64,000 bases of DNA, from assembly GCF_025567345.1 (NCBI RefSeq), contig NZ_JAOQJS010000004.1, positions 62,001-126,000 of the forward strand, in the 5' to 3' direction. Made by a program: the position numbers and the translations under genes. How positions within the stretch are numbered: position 1 is the stretch's first letter; each line of letters begins with the position of its first letter. Below the pieces are notes generated by a model. The model saw only the letters and a program-made list of their open reading frames with translations. It made no database searches and was not told the origin of the DNA. Of this stretch, positions 54,482 through 63,779 are shown piece by piece. This DNA comes from Coprococcus ammoniilyticus. GTDB taxonomy: Bacteria > Bacillota > Clostridia > Lachnospirales > Lachnospiraceae.

Positions 54482-54526
54482 AAAAAGGAAACTGACAATA
54501 ATATGTATTGCCAGCTTCCTTTTTTA
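54482..54526. terminator. Bidirectional terminator between dus and trpB2
   Basis: AAAAAGGAAACTGACAAT pairs with ATTGCCAGCTTCCTTTTTT. T-runs occur on both strands, so it can serve the convergent genes. Confidence 0.85.
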
Positions 54527-54536
54527 TAGGGGAAGT

Positions 54537-55925
54537 TTAGAACTCATTTCCGGGAAAATGAGGGATTCCGTCAAAACCTGCCTTCAGATCGTCGTCGGTA
54601 GGAATATAATCGCTCATCTCACCATCGTTATATTTGCCATAAGCAACCATATCGAAATATCCGGTTCCGGTCAGACCAAAGACGATCGTCTTTTCTTCCC
54701 CGGTTTCTTTACATTTCAGTGCCTCGTCGATAGCAACACGGATCGCGTGGCTGCTTTCAGGAGCAGGAAGAATACCTTCCACTCTTGCAAATTGGGTTGC
54801 TGCTTCAAATACTGCTGTCTGTTCAACGCTTCTGGCTTCGATGATGCCATCATGATAGAGCTGGGATACAACAGGGCTCATACCGTGATAACGAAGTCCG
54901 CCTGCATGGTTTGGTGAAGGAATGAATCCGCTTCCGAGGGTGTACATCTTTGCCAGTGGACATACCTTGCCGGTATCACAGAAATCATAGGCATAGACAC
55001 CCCTTGTCAGACTTGGGCAGGATGCCGGTTCTACAGCGATGATCTGGTAGTTCTTCTCGCCACGGAGAACCTCGCCTGCAAATGGGGAGATCAGACCACC
55101 GAGGTTTGAACCGCCGCCGGCACATCCGATGATGATATCCGGTGTGATGTTATATTTGTCAAGTGCTGCTTTTGTTTCAAGACCGATAACAGTCTGGTGA
55201 AGTAATACCTGATTCAGTACACTTCCGAGTACATAACGATAGCCTTCCTGCTTGGACTCTGCTTCAACAGCTTCTGAGATGGCACAGCCAAGGCTTCCGG
55301 TTGTTCCAGGATGCTCAGCAAGGATCTTACGGCCAACCTCTGTTGTGGTACTAGGAGATGGAGTTACGGTTGCACCGTAGGTACGCATAACTTCACGACG
55401 GAATGGCTTCTGTTCATAGGAAACCTTAACCATATATACCTGACAGTCCAGACCAAAGTAGGAGCATGCCATAGAGAGGGCGGTTCCCCACTGACCGGCA
55501 CCGGTCTCGGTTGTAACACCCTTTAAACCCTGCTGTTTAGCATAATAAGCCTGAGCGATAGCGGAGTTTAATTTGTGGCTGCCGCTTGTGTTGTTCCCTT
55601 CAAATTTGTAGTAGATCTTAGCCGGTGTCTGCAGCTTTTCTTCCAGACAGTATGCACGAACCAGTGGAGCAGGACGGTACATTTTATAGAAGTCCTGAAT
55701 TTCCTGTGGAATCGGGATGTATGGAGTGGTGTCATCCAGCTCCTGCGCGATCAGTTCGTCACAGAATACAGGACGAAGATCATCGGCTGTCATTGGCTGA
55801 AGTGTTCCCGGATTTAACAGAGGTGCCGGCTTGTTCTTCATATCGGCACGTACGTTATACCACTCTTTTGGGATCTCGTTTTCACTTAAATAGATTTTGT
55901 AAGGAATGTTTGCATCTTTTTTCAT
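54537..55925 (-). CDS. Tryptophan synthase beta chain, TrpB2 type
   Basis: PLP enzyme that joins indole and serine. The 462-aa protein is longer than TrpB1 and has the TrpB2 features: N-terminal extension (IPKEWYNVRADM), PLP Lys in GNNTSGSHKLNSAI, ETGAGQWGTALS, the phosphate-binding GCAGGGSNLGG and the end GLTGTGYFD. The start at 55925 is eight bases after GGAGGG; an ATG six bases earlier is too close. It stands alone, without trpA, and is preceded by a T-box leader on the same strand. Confidence 0.92.
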   Translation of the reverse strand: MKKDANIPYKIYLSENEIPKEWYNVRADMKNKPAPLLNPGTLQPMTADDLRPVFCDELIAQELDDTTPYIPIPQEIQDFYKMYRPAPLVRAYCLEEKLQTPAKIYYKFEGNNTSGSHKLNSAIAQAYYAKQQGLKGVTTETGAGQWGTALSMACSYFGLDCQVYMVKVSYEQKPFRREVMRTYGATVTPSPSTTTEVGRKILAEHPGTTGSLGCAISEAVEAESKQEGYRYVLGSVLNQVLLHQTVIGLETKAALDKYNITPDIIIGCAGGGSNLGGLISPFAGEVLRGEKNYQIIAVEPASCPSLTRGVYAYDFCDTGKVCPLAKMYTLGSGFIPSPNHAGGLRYHGMSPVVSQLYHDGIIEARSVEQTAVFEAATQFARVEGILPAPESSHAIRVAIDEALKCKETGEEKTIVFGLTGTGYFDMVAYGKYNDGEMSDYIPTDDDLKAGFDGIPHFPGNEF

Positions 55926-56028
55926 AATCATAACCCTCCAATGCTTGATTCATTTGTATAAATAGTTTCAGTTATCCCGGTTATCTTTGATGGGATATAT
56001 AAATATGTTCCGGGGAATTTTATAATGT

Positions 56029-56076
56029 CATGCATTTTGCAAAATCATCATCCTTGTGGGCAAAGAATTTTGCATG
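56029..56076. repeat. Diverged copy of the GCAAAAT/ATTTTGC palindrome
   Basis: CATGCATTTTGCAAAATC, then CATCCTTG, then CAAAGAATTTTGCATG. It matches the inner part of the 74-base units at 23427. It lies in the trpB2 5' leader between the T-box terminator and the start codon. Confidence 0.7.
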
Positions 56077-56100
56077 GATTTGTGATAGATATTAAGACAT

Positions 56101-56412
56101 AAAAAAACTGCCCCAGTATAAAAATGCTGGGACAGGAGATTGTTCATTAGAAACTGTTTCCTGCGGTGCCACCCGGCTTGACGTATCAGATACGCCCGCT
56201 CATTGTCTGCAAATACATACATTACAGATATCTCGTTCTTAACGGAGTATCATCTCCGGCTTACATACAGAATGCATATACAGGAATCGTACCACATCGT
56301 TCAGCTTGCCCTCGGGAGTCCATTCCATCATGGAAAACATACTGCCTTCCACCGGCGGCAGCTCTCTGGGATGTTTGTCACATCATGTACTTACTCTCCT
56401 TCAACGGTTTAA
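56101..56412 (-). promoter_or_regulatory. T-box riboswitch of trpB2, predicted specifier UGG (Trp)
   Basis: On the reverse strand the leader begins with GGAGAGTAAGTA, carries a candidate specifier TGG followed by ACTC (plus-strand 56320-56322), the T-box core GGGTGGCACCGCAGG (56160-56174) and a terminator (CTGTCCCAGC/GCTGGGGCAG-like, 56101-56136) ending in a T-run. Uncharged tRNA-Trp should promote read-through. The specifier is read by its position next to ACTC, not by full folding. Confidence 0.85.
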
Positions 56413-56416
56413 AGCA

Positions 56417-56445
56417 ATACTAGCATAATTGTTTTTATGTGGCAA
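56417..56445 (-). promoter_or_regulatory. Promoter of the trpB2 T-box transcript
   Basis: On the reverse strand TTGCCA and TAGTAT with a 17-base spacer, just upstream of the T-box leader. Confidence 0.7.
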
Positions 56446-56487
56446 GTATTTTTTTATGAATGGGGTTGTATTTTTAAGAAAAGTCCG

Positions 56488-56516
56488 TTGACAAGCCATT
56501 TTCCCTGCTATATAAT
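56488..56516 (+). promoter_or_regulatory. Promoter of the aspS T-box transcript
   Basis: TTGACA and TATAAT with a 17-base spacer, a consensus promoter. It is back to back with the trpB2 promoter, about 43 bases apart. Confidence 0.9.
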
Positions 56517-56522
56517 TGACAC

Positions 56523-56840
56523 ATTGAAAAGGCGAAGACGGAGAGAAGTAGCGCTTTTTATCGCTCCCAGAGAGCCGGTGGTGGTGAGAATCCGGCAGAA
56601 TGAATAAGCGTGAATAACACTCTAACAGCTGCAAGCTGAACCCGTGAAGAAGACATTTGCAGAGATGACCGGAAAATGCGAGATGGTTGTTCTGCGAAAT
56701 GGACCTCACAGTAGTAGGTGCGCCGCAATTGTGCGTGAAACAAGGAAAGGGACTGTCAGATAAGAGACAGTAAATCAGGTGGTACCGCGGATATGAATTA
56801 TGTTCGTCCTGGATGCAGGGCAGGCATAGTTCTTTTTTTA
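56523..56840 (+). promoter_or_regulatory. T-box riboswitch of aspS, predicted specifier AAC (Asn)
   Basis: The leader has GGAGAGAAGTAG, a candidate specifier AAC at 56616-56618 followed by ACTC, the T-box core AGGTGGTACCGCGG (56777-56790), and a terminator pairing GAATTATG with CATAGTTC (56795-56830) and seven or more T. By the same placement rule as the trpB2 leader the codon is Asn, not Asp. Full folding was not done. Confidence 0.85.
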
Positions 56841-56878
56841 TGCAACCTGTGAAATATAAAAATCAGTCAAAGGAGATA

Positions 56879-58639
56879 ATGCAGACAATGACCATTTCAA
56901 ACATTTATCGTAACAGAACCTTAAATGAGATCAGCGAAGGCGACGTTGGCGCAGAGCTGAAGGTGGCAGGATGGATCGAGAACATCCGTGACCATGGTGG
57001 TGTATCCTTCATCGACCTGAGAGATATGTATGGTGTTCTTCAGGTAGTTATGAGAGACACTTCATTATTAGATGGACTTACAAAAGAGGATTGTGTATCC
57101 ATCTCAGGTGTGATCGAGCACAGAGATGAGGAGACATACAATCCAAAGATCCCGACAGGAACGATCGAACTGGAGGCACATTCCGTAGAAGTGCTTGGAA
57201 GAGTATACAAGCAGGTTCCGTTTGAGATCATGACATCCAAGGAGACAAGAGAAGATGTCCGACTCAAATACAGATATCTGGATCTTAGAAATAAAAAAGT
57301 AAAGGATAATATGATCTTCCGTTCACAGGTGATCAGCTTCCTTCGTCAGAAGATGACAGAGATGGGATTCTTAGAGATCCAGACACCGATTCTGTGTGCT
57401 TCATCACCGGAAGGTGCAAGAGACTATATTGTTCCATCCAGAAAATTTAAAGGCAAGTTCTATGCTCTGCCACAGGCTCCACAGCAGTACAAGCAGCTGC
57501 TGATGGTTGCAGGATTTGACAAATATTTCCAGATCGCACCATGCTTCCGTGACGAGGATGCAAGAGCAGACCGTTCACCGGGTGAGTTCTATCAGCTCGA
57601 TTTTGAGATGAGCTTTGCAACACAGGAAGATGTATTCAAAGTAGGAGAGGAAGTTCTTTCAGCAACATTTGAGAAATTCGCACCGGAAGGCTCTGTTGTA
57701 ACACAGGCTCCTTATCCGATAATCAGCTATAAGCAGGCAATGTTAGAATTCGGTACGGATAAGCCGGATCTTCGTAATCCGCTTCGTATCATCGATCTGA
57801 CAGATTTCTTCCAGAGATGTACATTTAAGCCATTCCATGGCAAGACTGTACGTGCGATCAATGTACCGAAGAAACTGTCAAAGGGACAGCATGAGAAGCT
57901 CTTAAAGTATGCTCAGTCTATCGGTATGGGAGGTCTTGGATATCTGGAAGTTCTGGACGATATGACATACAAGGGACCGATCGATAAGTTCATTCCGGAT
58001 GATATGAAGAGTGAGATCGCAGAGCTTGCAAATCTGAAAGCAGGTGATACTATCTTCTTCATTGCCGATGTAGAAGAACTGGCAGCTTCCTTTGCAGGAC
58101 AGCTTCGTAATGAGATCGGTGCAAGACTTGATATGATCGAGAAGAATGCATACAGATTCTGCTATATTAATGATTTCCCTATGTACGAGTACGATAAGGA
58201 AACAAAGAAGATCATCTTTACACATAATCCGTTCTCCATGCCACAGGGTGGTCTGGAAGCTTTAAATGAGAAGAATCCGTTAGATGTTCTGGCATACCAG
58301 TATGATATCGTATGTAATGGTATCGAGCTTTCATCCGGTGCTGTCAGAAATCACGATATGCAGATCATGGTAAAAGCATTTGAGATCGCAGGATACACAG
58401 AAGAAGATCTGAAGACAAAGTTTGGAGCACTTTACAATGCATTCCAGTTCGGTGCACCACCACATGCCGGTATGGCTCCCGGTGTTGATCGTATGATCAT
58501 GCTCCTTCGTAATGAAGAAAATATTCGTGAGATTATTCCGTTCCCTATGAACGGAAATGCACAGGATCTGATGTGTGGCGCCCCTAGTGAGGTTACAGAG
58601 CAGCAGCTCCGTGAGGTTCATATCAAGGTAAGACAGTAA
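56879..58639 (+). CDS. aspS: Aspartyl-tRNA synthetase, possibly non-discriminating (Asp/Asn)
   Basis: Class II synthetase charging tRNA-Asp, and probably also tRNA-Asn. The 586-aa protein has the OB-fold anticodon domain, motif 2 with FRDEDARADRSPGEFYQLD, a GAD insertion (about 290-410), and motif 3 GVDRMIMLL. The OB fold reads IRDHGGVSF: the His after RD is the residue found in bacterial non-discriminating AspRS, whereas discriminating ones have Leu (RDLG). The start may be 56879 or 56888; spacing to AAGGAG is short for one and long for the other. It follows a T-box whose codon reads Asn. Confidence 0.93.
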   Translation: MQTMTISNIYRNRTLNEISEGDVGAELKVAGWIENIRDHGGVSFIDLRDMYGVLQVVMRDTSLLDGLTKEDCVSISGVIEHRDEETYNPKIPTGTIELEAHSVEVLGRVYKQVPFEIMTSKETREDVRLKYRYLDLRNKKVKDNMIFRSQVISFLRQKMTEMGFLEIQTPILCASSPEGARDYIVPSRKFKGKFYALPQAPQQYKQLLMVAGFDKYFQIAPCFRDEDARADRSPGEFYQLDFEMSFATQEDVFKVGEEVLSATFEKFAPEGSVVTQAPYPIISYKQAMLEFGTDKPDLRNPLRIIDLTDFFQRCTFKPFHGKTVRAINVPKKLSKGQHEKLLKYAQSIGMGGLGYLEVLDDMTYKGPIDKFIPDDMKSEIAELANLKAGDTIFFIADVEELAASFAGQLRNEIGARLDMIEKNAYRFCYINDFPMYEYDKETKKIIFTHNPFSMPQGGLEALNEKNPLDVLAYQYDIVCNGIELSSGAVRNHDMQIMVKAFEIAGYTEEDLKTKFGALYNAFQFGAPPHAGMAPGVDRMIMLLRNEENIREIIPFPMNGNAQDLMCGAPSEVTEQQLREVHIKVRQ

Positions 58640-58730
58640 CAGAGAAAATCAGGTATTTATGTATAGATTACCGGATAGAAGATTATTTTGATATACACCC
58701 AAGATTTTATGTTAGAAAGGTGCATAAGAT

Positions 58731-59573
58731 ATGCAGGGCTCGCATAATAACCAGAAAAAGATAGCAGTTATAAATGATTACTCAGGATTTGGACGCTGTT
58801 CCATAGCAGTAGCAATGCCGATTATTTCTGTAATGAAGGTTCAGTGCTGTCCGGTTCCGACGTCGATTTTTTCCAATCATACGGGGTTTGACAGCTTCTA
58901 TTATGAAGATTTTACAGATCATATGCAGAGGTATATCGATGAATGGAAGAAGCTGGATCTGCAGTTTTCCGGTGTCTGTACCGGATTCCTGGGTTCCAGT
59001 GAACAGATCAGTATAGTGGAACGGTTCCTTACGGATTTTAAAAGACCGGAGACAAAGGTGATCGTGGATCCGGTAATGGGTGACTATGGCAAACCATATC
59101 CGACCTATACAGACGAACTGTGCCAGCAGATGAAAAAGCTGGTGCGGTTTGCTGATATCCTTACTCCAAATACCACAGAGGCATGTGTTCTGACGGATAC
59201 ACCATATAAGGATGACTGGCATATGGATGAACTGAAAGCTATGGCGGAGAAGCTGGCAGCACAGTCAGAGAGCAGACAGGTAAAAGTTGTGATAACAGGA
59301 ATCAGGCGGGGAAGCTTCCTTGCTAACTTCTGCTATGAAAATGGAAAAGTAACCGTTGTGAAGACGAAGAAGATCGGAGAGTCGCGCTCCGGTACCGGAG
59401 ATGTCTTTTCGGCGATTCTTGCGGCGGATGCCGTAAATAATGTAGATTTTACAGAATCAGTTAAGAAGGCAAGTGTATTTATTAAAGAATGTATCAAACG
59501 TTCCGTTGAGATGGAGCTTCCATTGACCGATGGAGTGTGTTTTGAGGAATGTCTGTACAAGCTTGCCAGATAA
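58731..59573 (+). CDS. Pyridoxamine/pyridoxal kinase family protein
   Basis: Ribokinase-fold enzyme that phosphorylates vitamin B6 vitamers. The 280-aa protein begins with VINDYSGFGRCSIAVAMPIIS, has the segment VIVDPVMGDYG, TPNTTEACVLTD and the catalytic anion-hole motif RSGTGDVFSAI with the general-base Asp. This matches PdxY/PdxK-type proteins; related enzymes act on hydroxymethylpyrimidine, so the exact vitamer is uncertain. It is 91 bases after aspS and 15 bases before the radical SAM gene. Confidence 0.88.
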   Translation: MQGSHNNQKKIAVINDYSGFGRCSIAVAMPIISVMKVQCCPVPTSIFSNHTGFDSFYYEDFTDHMQRYIDEWKKLDLQFSGVCTGFLGSSEQISIVERFLTDFKRPETKVIVDPVMGDYGKPYPTYTDELCQQMKKLVRFADILTPNTTEACVLTDTPYKDDWHMDELKAMAEKLAAQSESRQVKVVITGIRRGSFLANFCYENGKVTVVKTKKIGESRSGTGDVFSAILAADAVNNVDFTESVKKASVFIKECIKRSVEMELPLTDGVCFEECLYKLAR

Positions 59574-59588
59574 CAGGAGGCGAATAGT

Positions 59589-60191
59589 ATGGAGATATTA
59601 TATAAAGTTCATAATAATCTGTATGTAAATCTGACAAATAAATGCCCATGTGCATGTACATTCTGTCTCAGACAGAACATGGATCATGTTGGTGAATCAA
59701 AGAGTCTGTGGTTAGAGCGAGAACCATCAGCAGAAGAAGTGATTGCTGAATTTGCAAAATTCGATATGAGCCGGTTTAATGAGGTTGTGTTCTGTGGATT
59801 CGGAGAACCGACGGAAGCCTTTGAGGTGTTGAAGAAGGTTGCGGCATTTGTAAAGGAGACTTATCATATGCCGATACGTTTGAATACGAATGGGCTGGGA
59901 AATCTTGTAAATGGCAGAGATATCACACCGGAGATGGAAGGCCTGATCGACACGGTATCGATCAGCTTGAATACGCCGAATGCAGATCGGTATCATGAAC
60001 TGGTCAGAAGTAAGTTCGGAGATAAATCCTTTGATGCGATGCTTGACTTTGCAAGAAGTTCTACAAAGTATGTATCCAATGTAGTTATGACGACTGTAGA
60101 TACCACGATTACAAAAGAGGAAGAGGAAGAATGCCGGAGAATCTGTGATTCAATCGGTGCAAAATACAGAATCCGCCCATGGGAGGATTAA
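59589..60191 (+). CDS. TatD-associated-type radical SAM protein
   Basis: The 200-aa protein has an N-terminal cluster motif NKCPCACTFCLR (C-x3-C-x2-C), the GFGEPTE segment, and RLNTNGLGNL, followed by SISLNTPNADRYHELVR. It is short and resembles the radical SAM family found next to TatD-type nucleases, but no tatD lies here. AGGAGG precedes the ATG. The start of a pathway is not known. It is probably co-transcribed with the pyridoxal-type kinase upstream. Confidence 0.8.
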   Translation: MEILYKVHNNLYVNLTNKCPCACTFCLRQNMDHVGESKSLWLEREPSAEEVIAEFAKFDMSRFNEVVFCGFGEPTEAFEVLKKVAAFVKETYHMPIRLNTNGLGNLVNGRDITPEMEGLIDTVSISLNTPNADRYHELVRSKFGDKSFDAMLDFARSSTKYVSNVVMTTVDTTITKEEEEECRRICDSIGAKYRIRPWED

Positions 60192-60199
60192 TAAATCTG

Positions 60200-60240
60200 A
60201 TAAGAAAAGCTCTGTATGAAAATACAGGGCTTTTCTTGTT
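60200..60240 (+). terminator. Terminator after the radical SAM gene
   Basis: AAGAAAAGCTCTGTAT pairs with AATACAGGGCTTTTCTT (one G-T); the T-rich arm provides the tract. Confidence 0.85.
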
Positions 60241-60249
60241 ATCCTACAA

Positions 60250-60291
60250 ATAAAGACCGCAGGTAGCGATCAGGCTGCCTGCGGTCTTACT
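60250..60291. terminator. Terminator of typA (reverse strand), bidirectional
   Basis: AAGACCGCAGG pairs with CCTGCGGTCTT around a loop containing AGC/GCT. On the reverse strand it is followed by TTTATTTG. Confidence 0.75.
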
Positions 60292-60319
60292 GTAATATTT
60301 ATTATTATAACATAAATGC

Positions 60320-62158
60320 TTATTTATTTCCGGCATCTCTCTTAGCACGGAAACGAAGTGTAGGATCAAGGATTTTCTTACGGATACGGAAGCTCTTAGG
60401 AGTGATCTCAAGAAGCTCATCTGTATCGATGAAGTCAAGTGCCTGCTCCAGACTGAGTACCTTAGGAGGTGTCAGCTTTAATGCATCATCAGCACCGGAA
60501 GAACGGGTGTTGGTCAACTGTTTCTTCTTGCAGACATTTACTTCGATATCATCGGTACGTCCATTTTCACCGATAACCATTCCGGCATATACAGGTTCAC
60601 CTGGTCCGATGAACAGTGTACCTCTTTCCTGTGCATTGAACAGACCATAAGTGATAGAAGTACCGGTCTCGTATGCGATCAGAGAACCCTGTGAACGATA
60701 GTTCATATCACCCTTATATGGGAGATATTCATCAAAGATCGTATTGATAACACCATTTCCCTTTGTAGCGGTCATGAAGTCACCACGGAAACCGATCAGT
60801 CCACGGGAAGGTACAAGGAACTCCAATCGGGTTGTACCGTTTCCGGTAGGAGCCATACCCTGAAGCTCACCCTTTCTGGAATTTAACATATTAATAACTG
60901 TTCCGGTAAATTCATCCGGAACATCGATATATGCAATCTCAAATGGTTCAAGCTTCTTACCGCGTTCGTCTGTCTTATAGATAACTTCGGCTTTGCTGAC
61001 TGCAAATTCATATCCTTCACGTCTCATGTTCTCGATCAGGACGGATAAGTGAAGTTCGCCACGACCGGATACCTTGAAAGCTTCTGTTGTCTCTGTTTCT
61101 TCTACACGGAGACTGACATCTGTATTTAATTCACGGAACAATCTGTCACGTAAATGTCTGGAGGTTACAAACTTTCCTTCCTTACCGGCGAAAGGAGAAT
61201 CATTTACCATGAATGTCATGGAAATAGTTGGCTCTGAAATTTTCTGGAATGGGATTGGTTCCGGATTTTCAGGAGAACAGATCGTATCACCGATATTAAC
61301 ATCTGCAATACCGGAGATGGCTACGATCGATCCGATGTCTGCTTCATTTACTTCTACTTTATTCAGACCCTCGTAAACATAGAGCTTACCGATCTTAACC
61401 TTTAACATTCTGTCAGGGTCGTGTTCATTAACAATAACAACAGGCTCATTTACAACGACCTTACCGTTGTCAACCTTGCCAACACCGATACGGCCTACAT
61501 ATTCATTGTAGTCGATCGTGCTGATCAGAACCTGTGTACCTGCATCCGGATCACCGGTAGGAGCAGGAATATAATCAACGATGGTATCAAACAGTGGCTT
61601 CATATCTGTACCCGGTTCATCTGGATCAAGAGAAGCAACACCTGTCTTTGCTGATGCAAATACAAATGGGCAGTCAAGCTGATCGTCATTTGCATCCAAT
61701 TCGATCAGAAGCTCAAGAACTTCATCTACAACCTCTTTAGGACGAGCTTCAGGACGGTCACATTTGTTTACACATACAATAACACTGAGGTTCAGCTCCA
61801 ATGCTTTCTTCAGAACGAATTTGGTCTGTGGCATGGCACCTTCGAAAGCATCAACAACAAGAATAACACCATTTACCATCTTCAGGACACGTTCTACTTC
61901 ACCGCCGAAATCAGCATGTCCCGGAGTGTCGATAATGTTGATCTTTGTCTTACCATAACGGACGGCAGTGTTCTTGGAAAGAATCGTGATACCACGTTCA
62001 CGTTCAATATCATTTGAGTCCATGACACGTTCGGTAACTTCCTGATTATCACGGAATACACCACTCTGTTTCAAAAGTTCATCCACTAATGTTGTTTTGC
62101 CATGGTCAACATGGGCAATAATCGCAACATTTCTGATATCATCTCTGGTAATCTTCAT
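60320..62158 (-). CDS. typA: Ribosome-associated translational GTPase TypA/BipA
   Basis: EF-G-like GTPase important at low temperature and stress. The 612-aa protein has G1 AHVDHGKTTL, DTPGHADFGGEVER, NKCDRPEARP, and the BipA-specific C-terminal domain (VPSRGLIGFRGDFMTATKGNG and CKKKQLTNTRSSGADDALKL). The start at 62158 (MKITRDDIRN) follows AAAGAAAGAG; a GTG three codons earlier is possible. It is monocistronic and convergent with the radical SAM gene. Confidence 0.97.
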   Translation of the reverse strand: MKITRDDIRNVAIIAHVDHGKTTLVDELLKQSGVFRDNQEVTERVMDSNDIERERGITILSKNTAVRYGKTKINIIDTPGHADFGGEVERVLKMVNGVILVVDAFEGAMPQTKFVLKKALELNLSVIVCVNKCDRPEARPKEVVDEVLELLIELDANDDQLDCPFVFASAKTGVASLDPDEPGTDMKPLFDTIVDYIPAPTGDPDAGTQVLISTIDYNEYVGRIGVGKVDNGKVVVNEPVVIVNEHDPDRMLKVKIGKLYVYEGLNKVEVNEADIGSIVAISGIADVNIGDTICSPENPEPIPFQKISEPTISMTFMVNDSPFAGKEGKFVTSRHLRDRLFRELNTDVSLRVEETETTEAFKVSGRGELHLSVLIENMRREGYEFAVSKAEVIYKTDERGKKLEPFEIAYIDVPDEFTGTVINMLNSRKGELQGMAPTGNGTTRLEFLVPSRGLIGFRGDFMTATKGNGVINTIFDEYLPYKGDMNYRSQGSLIAYETGTSITYGLFNAQERGTLFIGPGEPVYAGMVIGENGRTDDIEVNVCKKKQLTNTRSSGADDALKLTPPKVLSLEQALDFIDTDELLEITPKSFRIRKKILDPTLRFRAKRDAGNK

Positions 62159-62373
62159 TTTTTTCACTCTTTCTTTATGATATTAAAATTACTTACAATA
62201 CAACGTTTACCATTCTAGCATACGAAAAAAAGCATTTCAATGGAAATGATAGCCGAAAATTATACCAAAATATTCGGTAAAATGCGCCGAACTGTACAAA
62301 AATATGTTATTATTAGAAAGTATGACAGGCGGGAACGGTTCCTGCTAAATAAGTGATTTGGAGAGGTATTAAA

Positions 62374-63681
62374 ATGAATGAGAAAAAGGGCAGAGCGATC
62401 GCACTGTTGCCGATCGGTGTATTTCTGTTATTGTATCTGGGACTTGGGATTATATTTGAATATGTGATGAAAATTCCGATGGGCTTTTATAATGTGCCTA
62501 TCATCGTGGCATTTCTTGCAGCTATCCTGGTCGCATGTATCCAGAACCGGGAATTGGTATTTGATAAGAAGCTTGAGATTATGGCACAGGGAGTTGGGGA
62601 TAAGAATATTATAACGATGCTGTTGATCTTCCTGGCAGCGGGTTCGTTTGTCGGGGTAGTCGGAAGAAGCAGCGCAGAGAGTGTAGCATATTTTATGCTG
62701 ACACTGATCCCGGCAAGATTTTCAGTAGCGGTTTTGTTTGTTGTTGCTTGCTTTGTATCAGTTGCTATGGGCACTTCGGTTGGAACAATCACATTGTTAA
62801 CACCGATTGCTGTAGCAGTGTCGAGAGCGTCTGGCTTTGATATGGCATTTTGTGTTGCATCGGTTATGGGTGGAGCAATGTTTGGGGATAATCTTTCTTT
62901 TATCTCAGATACGACGATTGCGGCATGTAATGGACAGGGATGTGAGATGAAAGACAAATTCCGGGAGAATTTCTGGATTGCGTTTCCGGCAGCGGTTATA
63001 ACGCTGATATTAATTCTTGTACTTTCATTTCAGACCGACATACAGGGTCAGGTCAGCCAGACTTATAATCTGGTGCAGATCATACCGTATGTTCTGGTGT
63101 TGATCGGTGGAATTATAGGGCTGAATGTATTTATCGTATTACTTACGGGAATTGTATCCGGAGCATTTATTATGCTGATATGGGGACATACTGCACCTGT
63201 TGATCTTCTGACAAATATGGGCTCCGGTGTTTCCGGAATGTTTGAAACCTGTATGGTAGCAATATTAGTAGCGGCGTTATGTGCACTGATTCGGGAATAT
63301 GGCGGTTTCGATGCACTTCTCAGTTGGATACACAGGATCTTTCGCGGAAAGAAAGGCGGACAGCTCGGAATGGGGTTGTTAGTCGGAACAATGGATATTG
63401 CAACTGCAAACAATACGGTAGCGATCGTTATGGCAAATCCGATTGCTGGAGAAATGGCACAGGAATATGGAATCTCTCCGAAGAAGACTGCCTCTTTGCT
63501 TGATACTTTTTCCTGTATCTTTCAAGGGATGATCCCATATGGTGCGCAGATGTTAGTTGCAATTGCCGCGGTAGGAGAACTGGGTGATTCCATTTCTGCT
63601 TTTCAGATCATGCCGAAGCTTTTTTATCCGATGTTCTTGCTGCTGACATCACTCGTTACCATAATAAGAAGTGATAAATAA
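62374..63681 (+). CDS. NhaC-family Na+/H+ or organic-acid antiporter
   Basis: The 435-aa integral membrane protein has about eleven helices. NhaC-family features include FLAAGSFVGVVGRSSAE, MGTSVGTITLLTPIAVAV and VMGGAMFGDNLSFISDTTIAA. Members exchange Na+ for H+ or for malate and lactate, so the substrate pair is open. GGAGAGG supports the ATG at 62374 over a codon 21 bases earlier. It is divergent from typA, with about 215 bases of intergenic sequence between. Confidence 0.88.
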   Translation: MNEKKGRAIALLPIGVFLLLYLGLGIIFEYVMKIPMGFYNVPIIVAFLAAILVACIQNRELVFDKKLEIMAQGVGDKNIITMLLIFLAAGSFVGVVGRSSAESVAYFMLTLIPARFSVAVLFVVACFVSVAMGTSVGTITLLTPIAVAVSRASGFDMAFCVASVMGGAMFGDNLSFISDTTIAACNGQGCEMKDKFRENFWIAFPAAVITLILILVLSFQTDIQGQVSQTYNLVQIIPYVLVLIGGIIGLNVFIVLLTGIVSGAFIMLIWGHTAPVDLLTNMGSGVSGMFETCMVAILVAALCALIREYGGFDALLSWIHRIFRGKKGGQLGMGLLVGTMDIATANNTVAIVMANPIAGEMAQEYGISPKKTASLLDTFSCIFQGMIPYGAQMLVAIAAVGELGDSISAFQIMPKLFYPMFLLLTSLVTIIRSDK

Positions 63682-63702
63682 TAGAGACAATTCAAAGAAT
63701 AT

Positions 63703-63776
63703 AGAAAACGCTGATCTGTTCACATTGTCAATAAACTCTTTGGTAGTATTCACATAGGAACAGATCAGCGTTTTCT
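63703..63776. terminator. Perfect 19-bp long-loop bidirectional terminator
   Basis: AGAAAACGCTGATCTGTTC and GAACAGATCAGCGTTTTCT flank a 36-base loop; T's follow on the plus side. It separates the antiporter from the convergent hslO. Confidence 0.75.
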
Positions 63777-63779
63777 GTT

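Noticed and set aside
54453..54917. Forward frame opposite trpB2
   Set aside because: It is antisense to a clear TrpB2 gene and crosses the bidirectional terminator.
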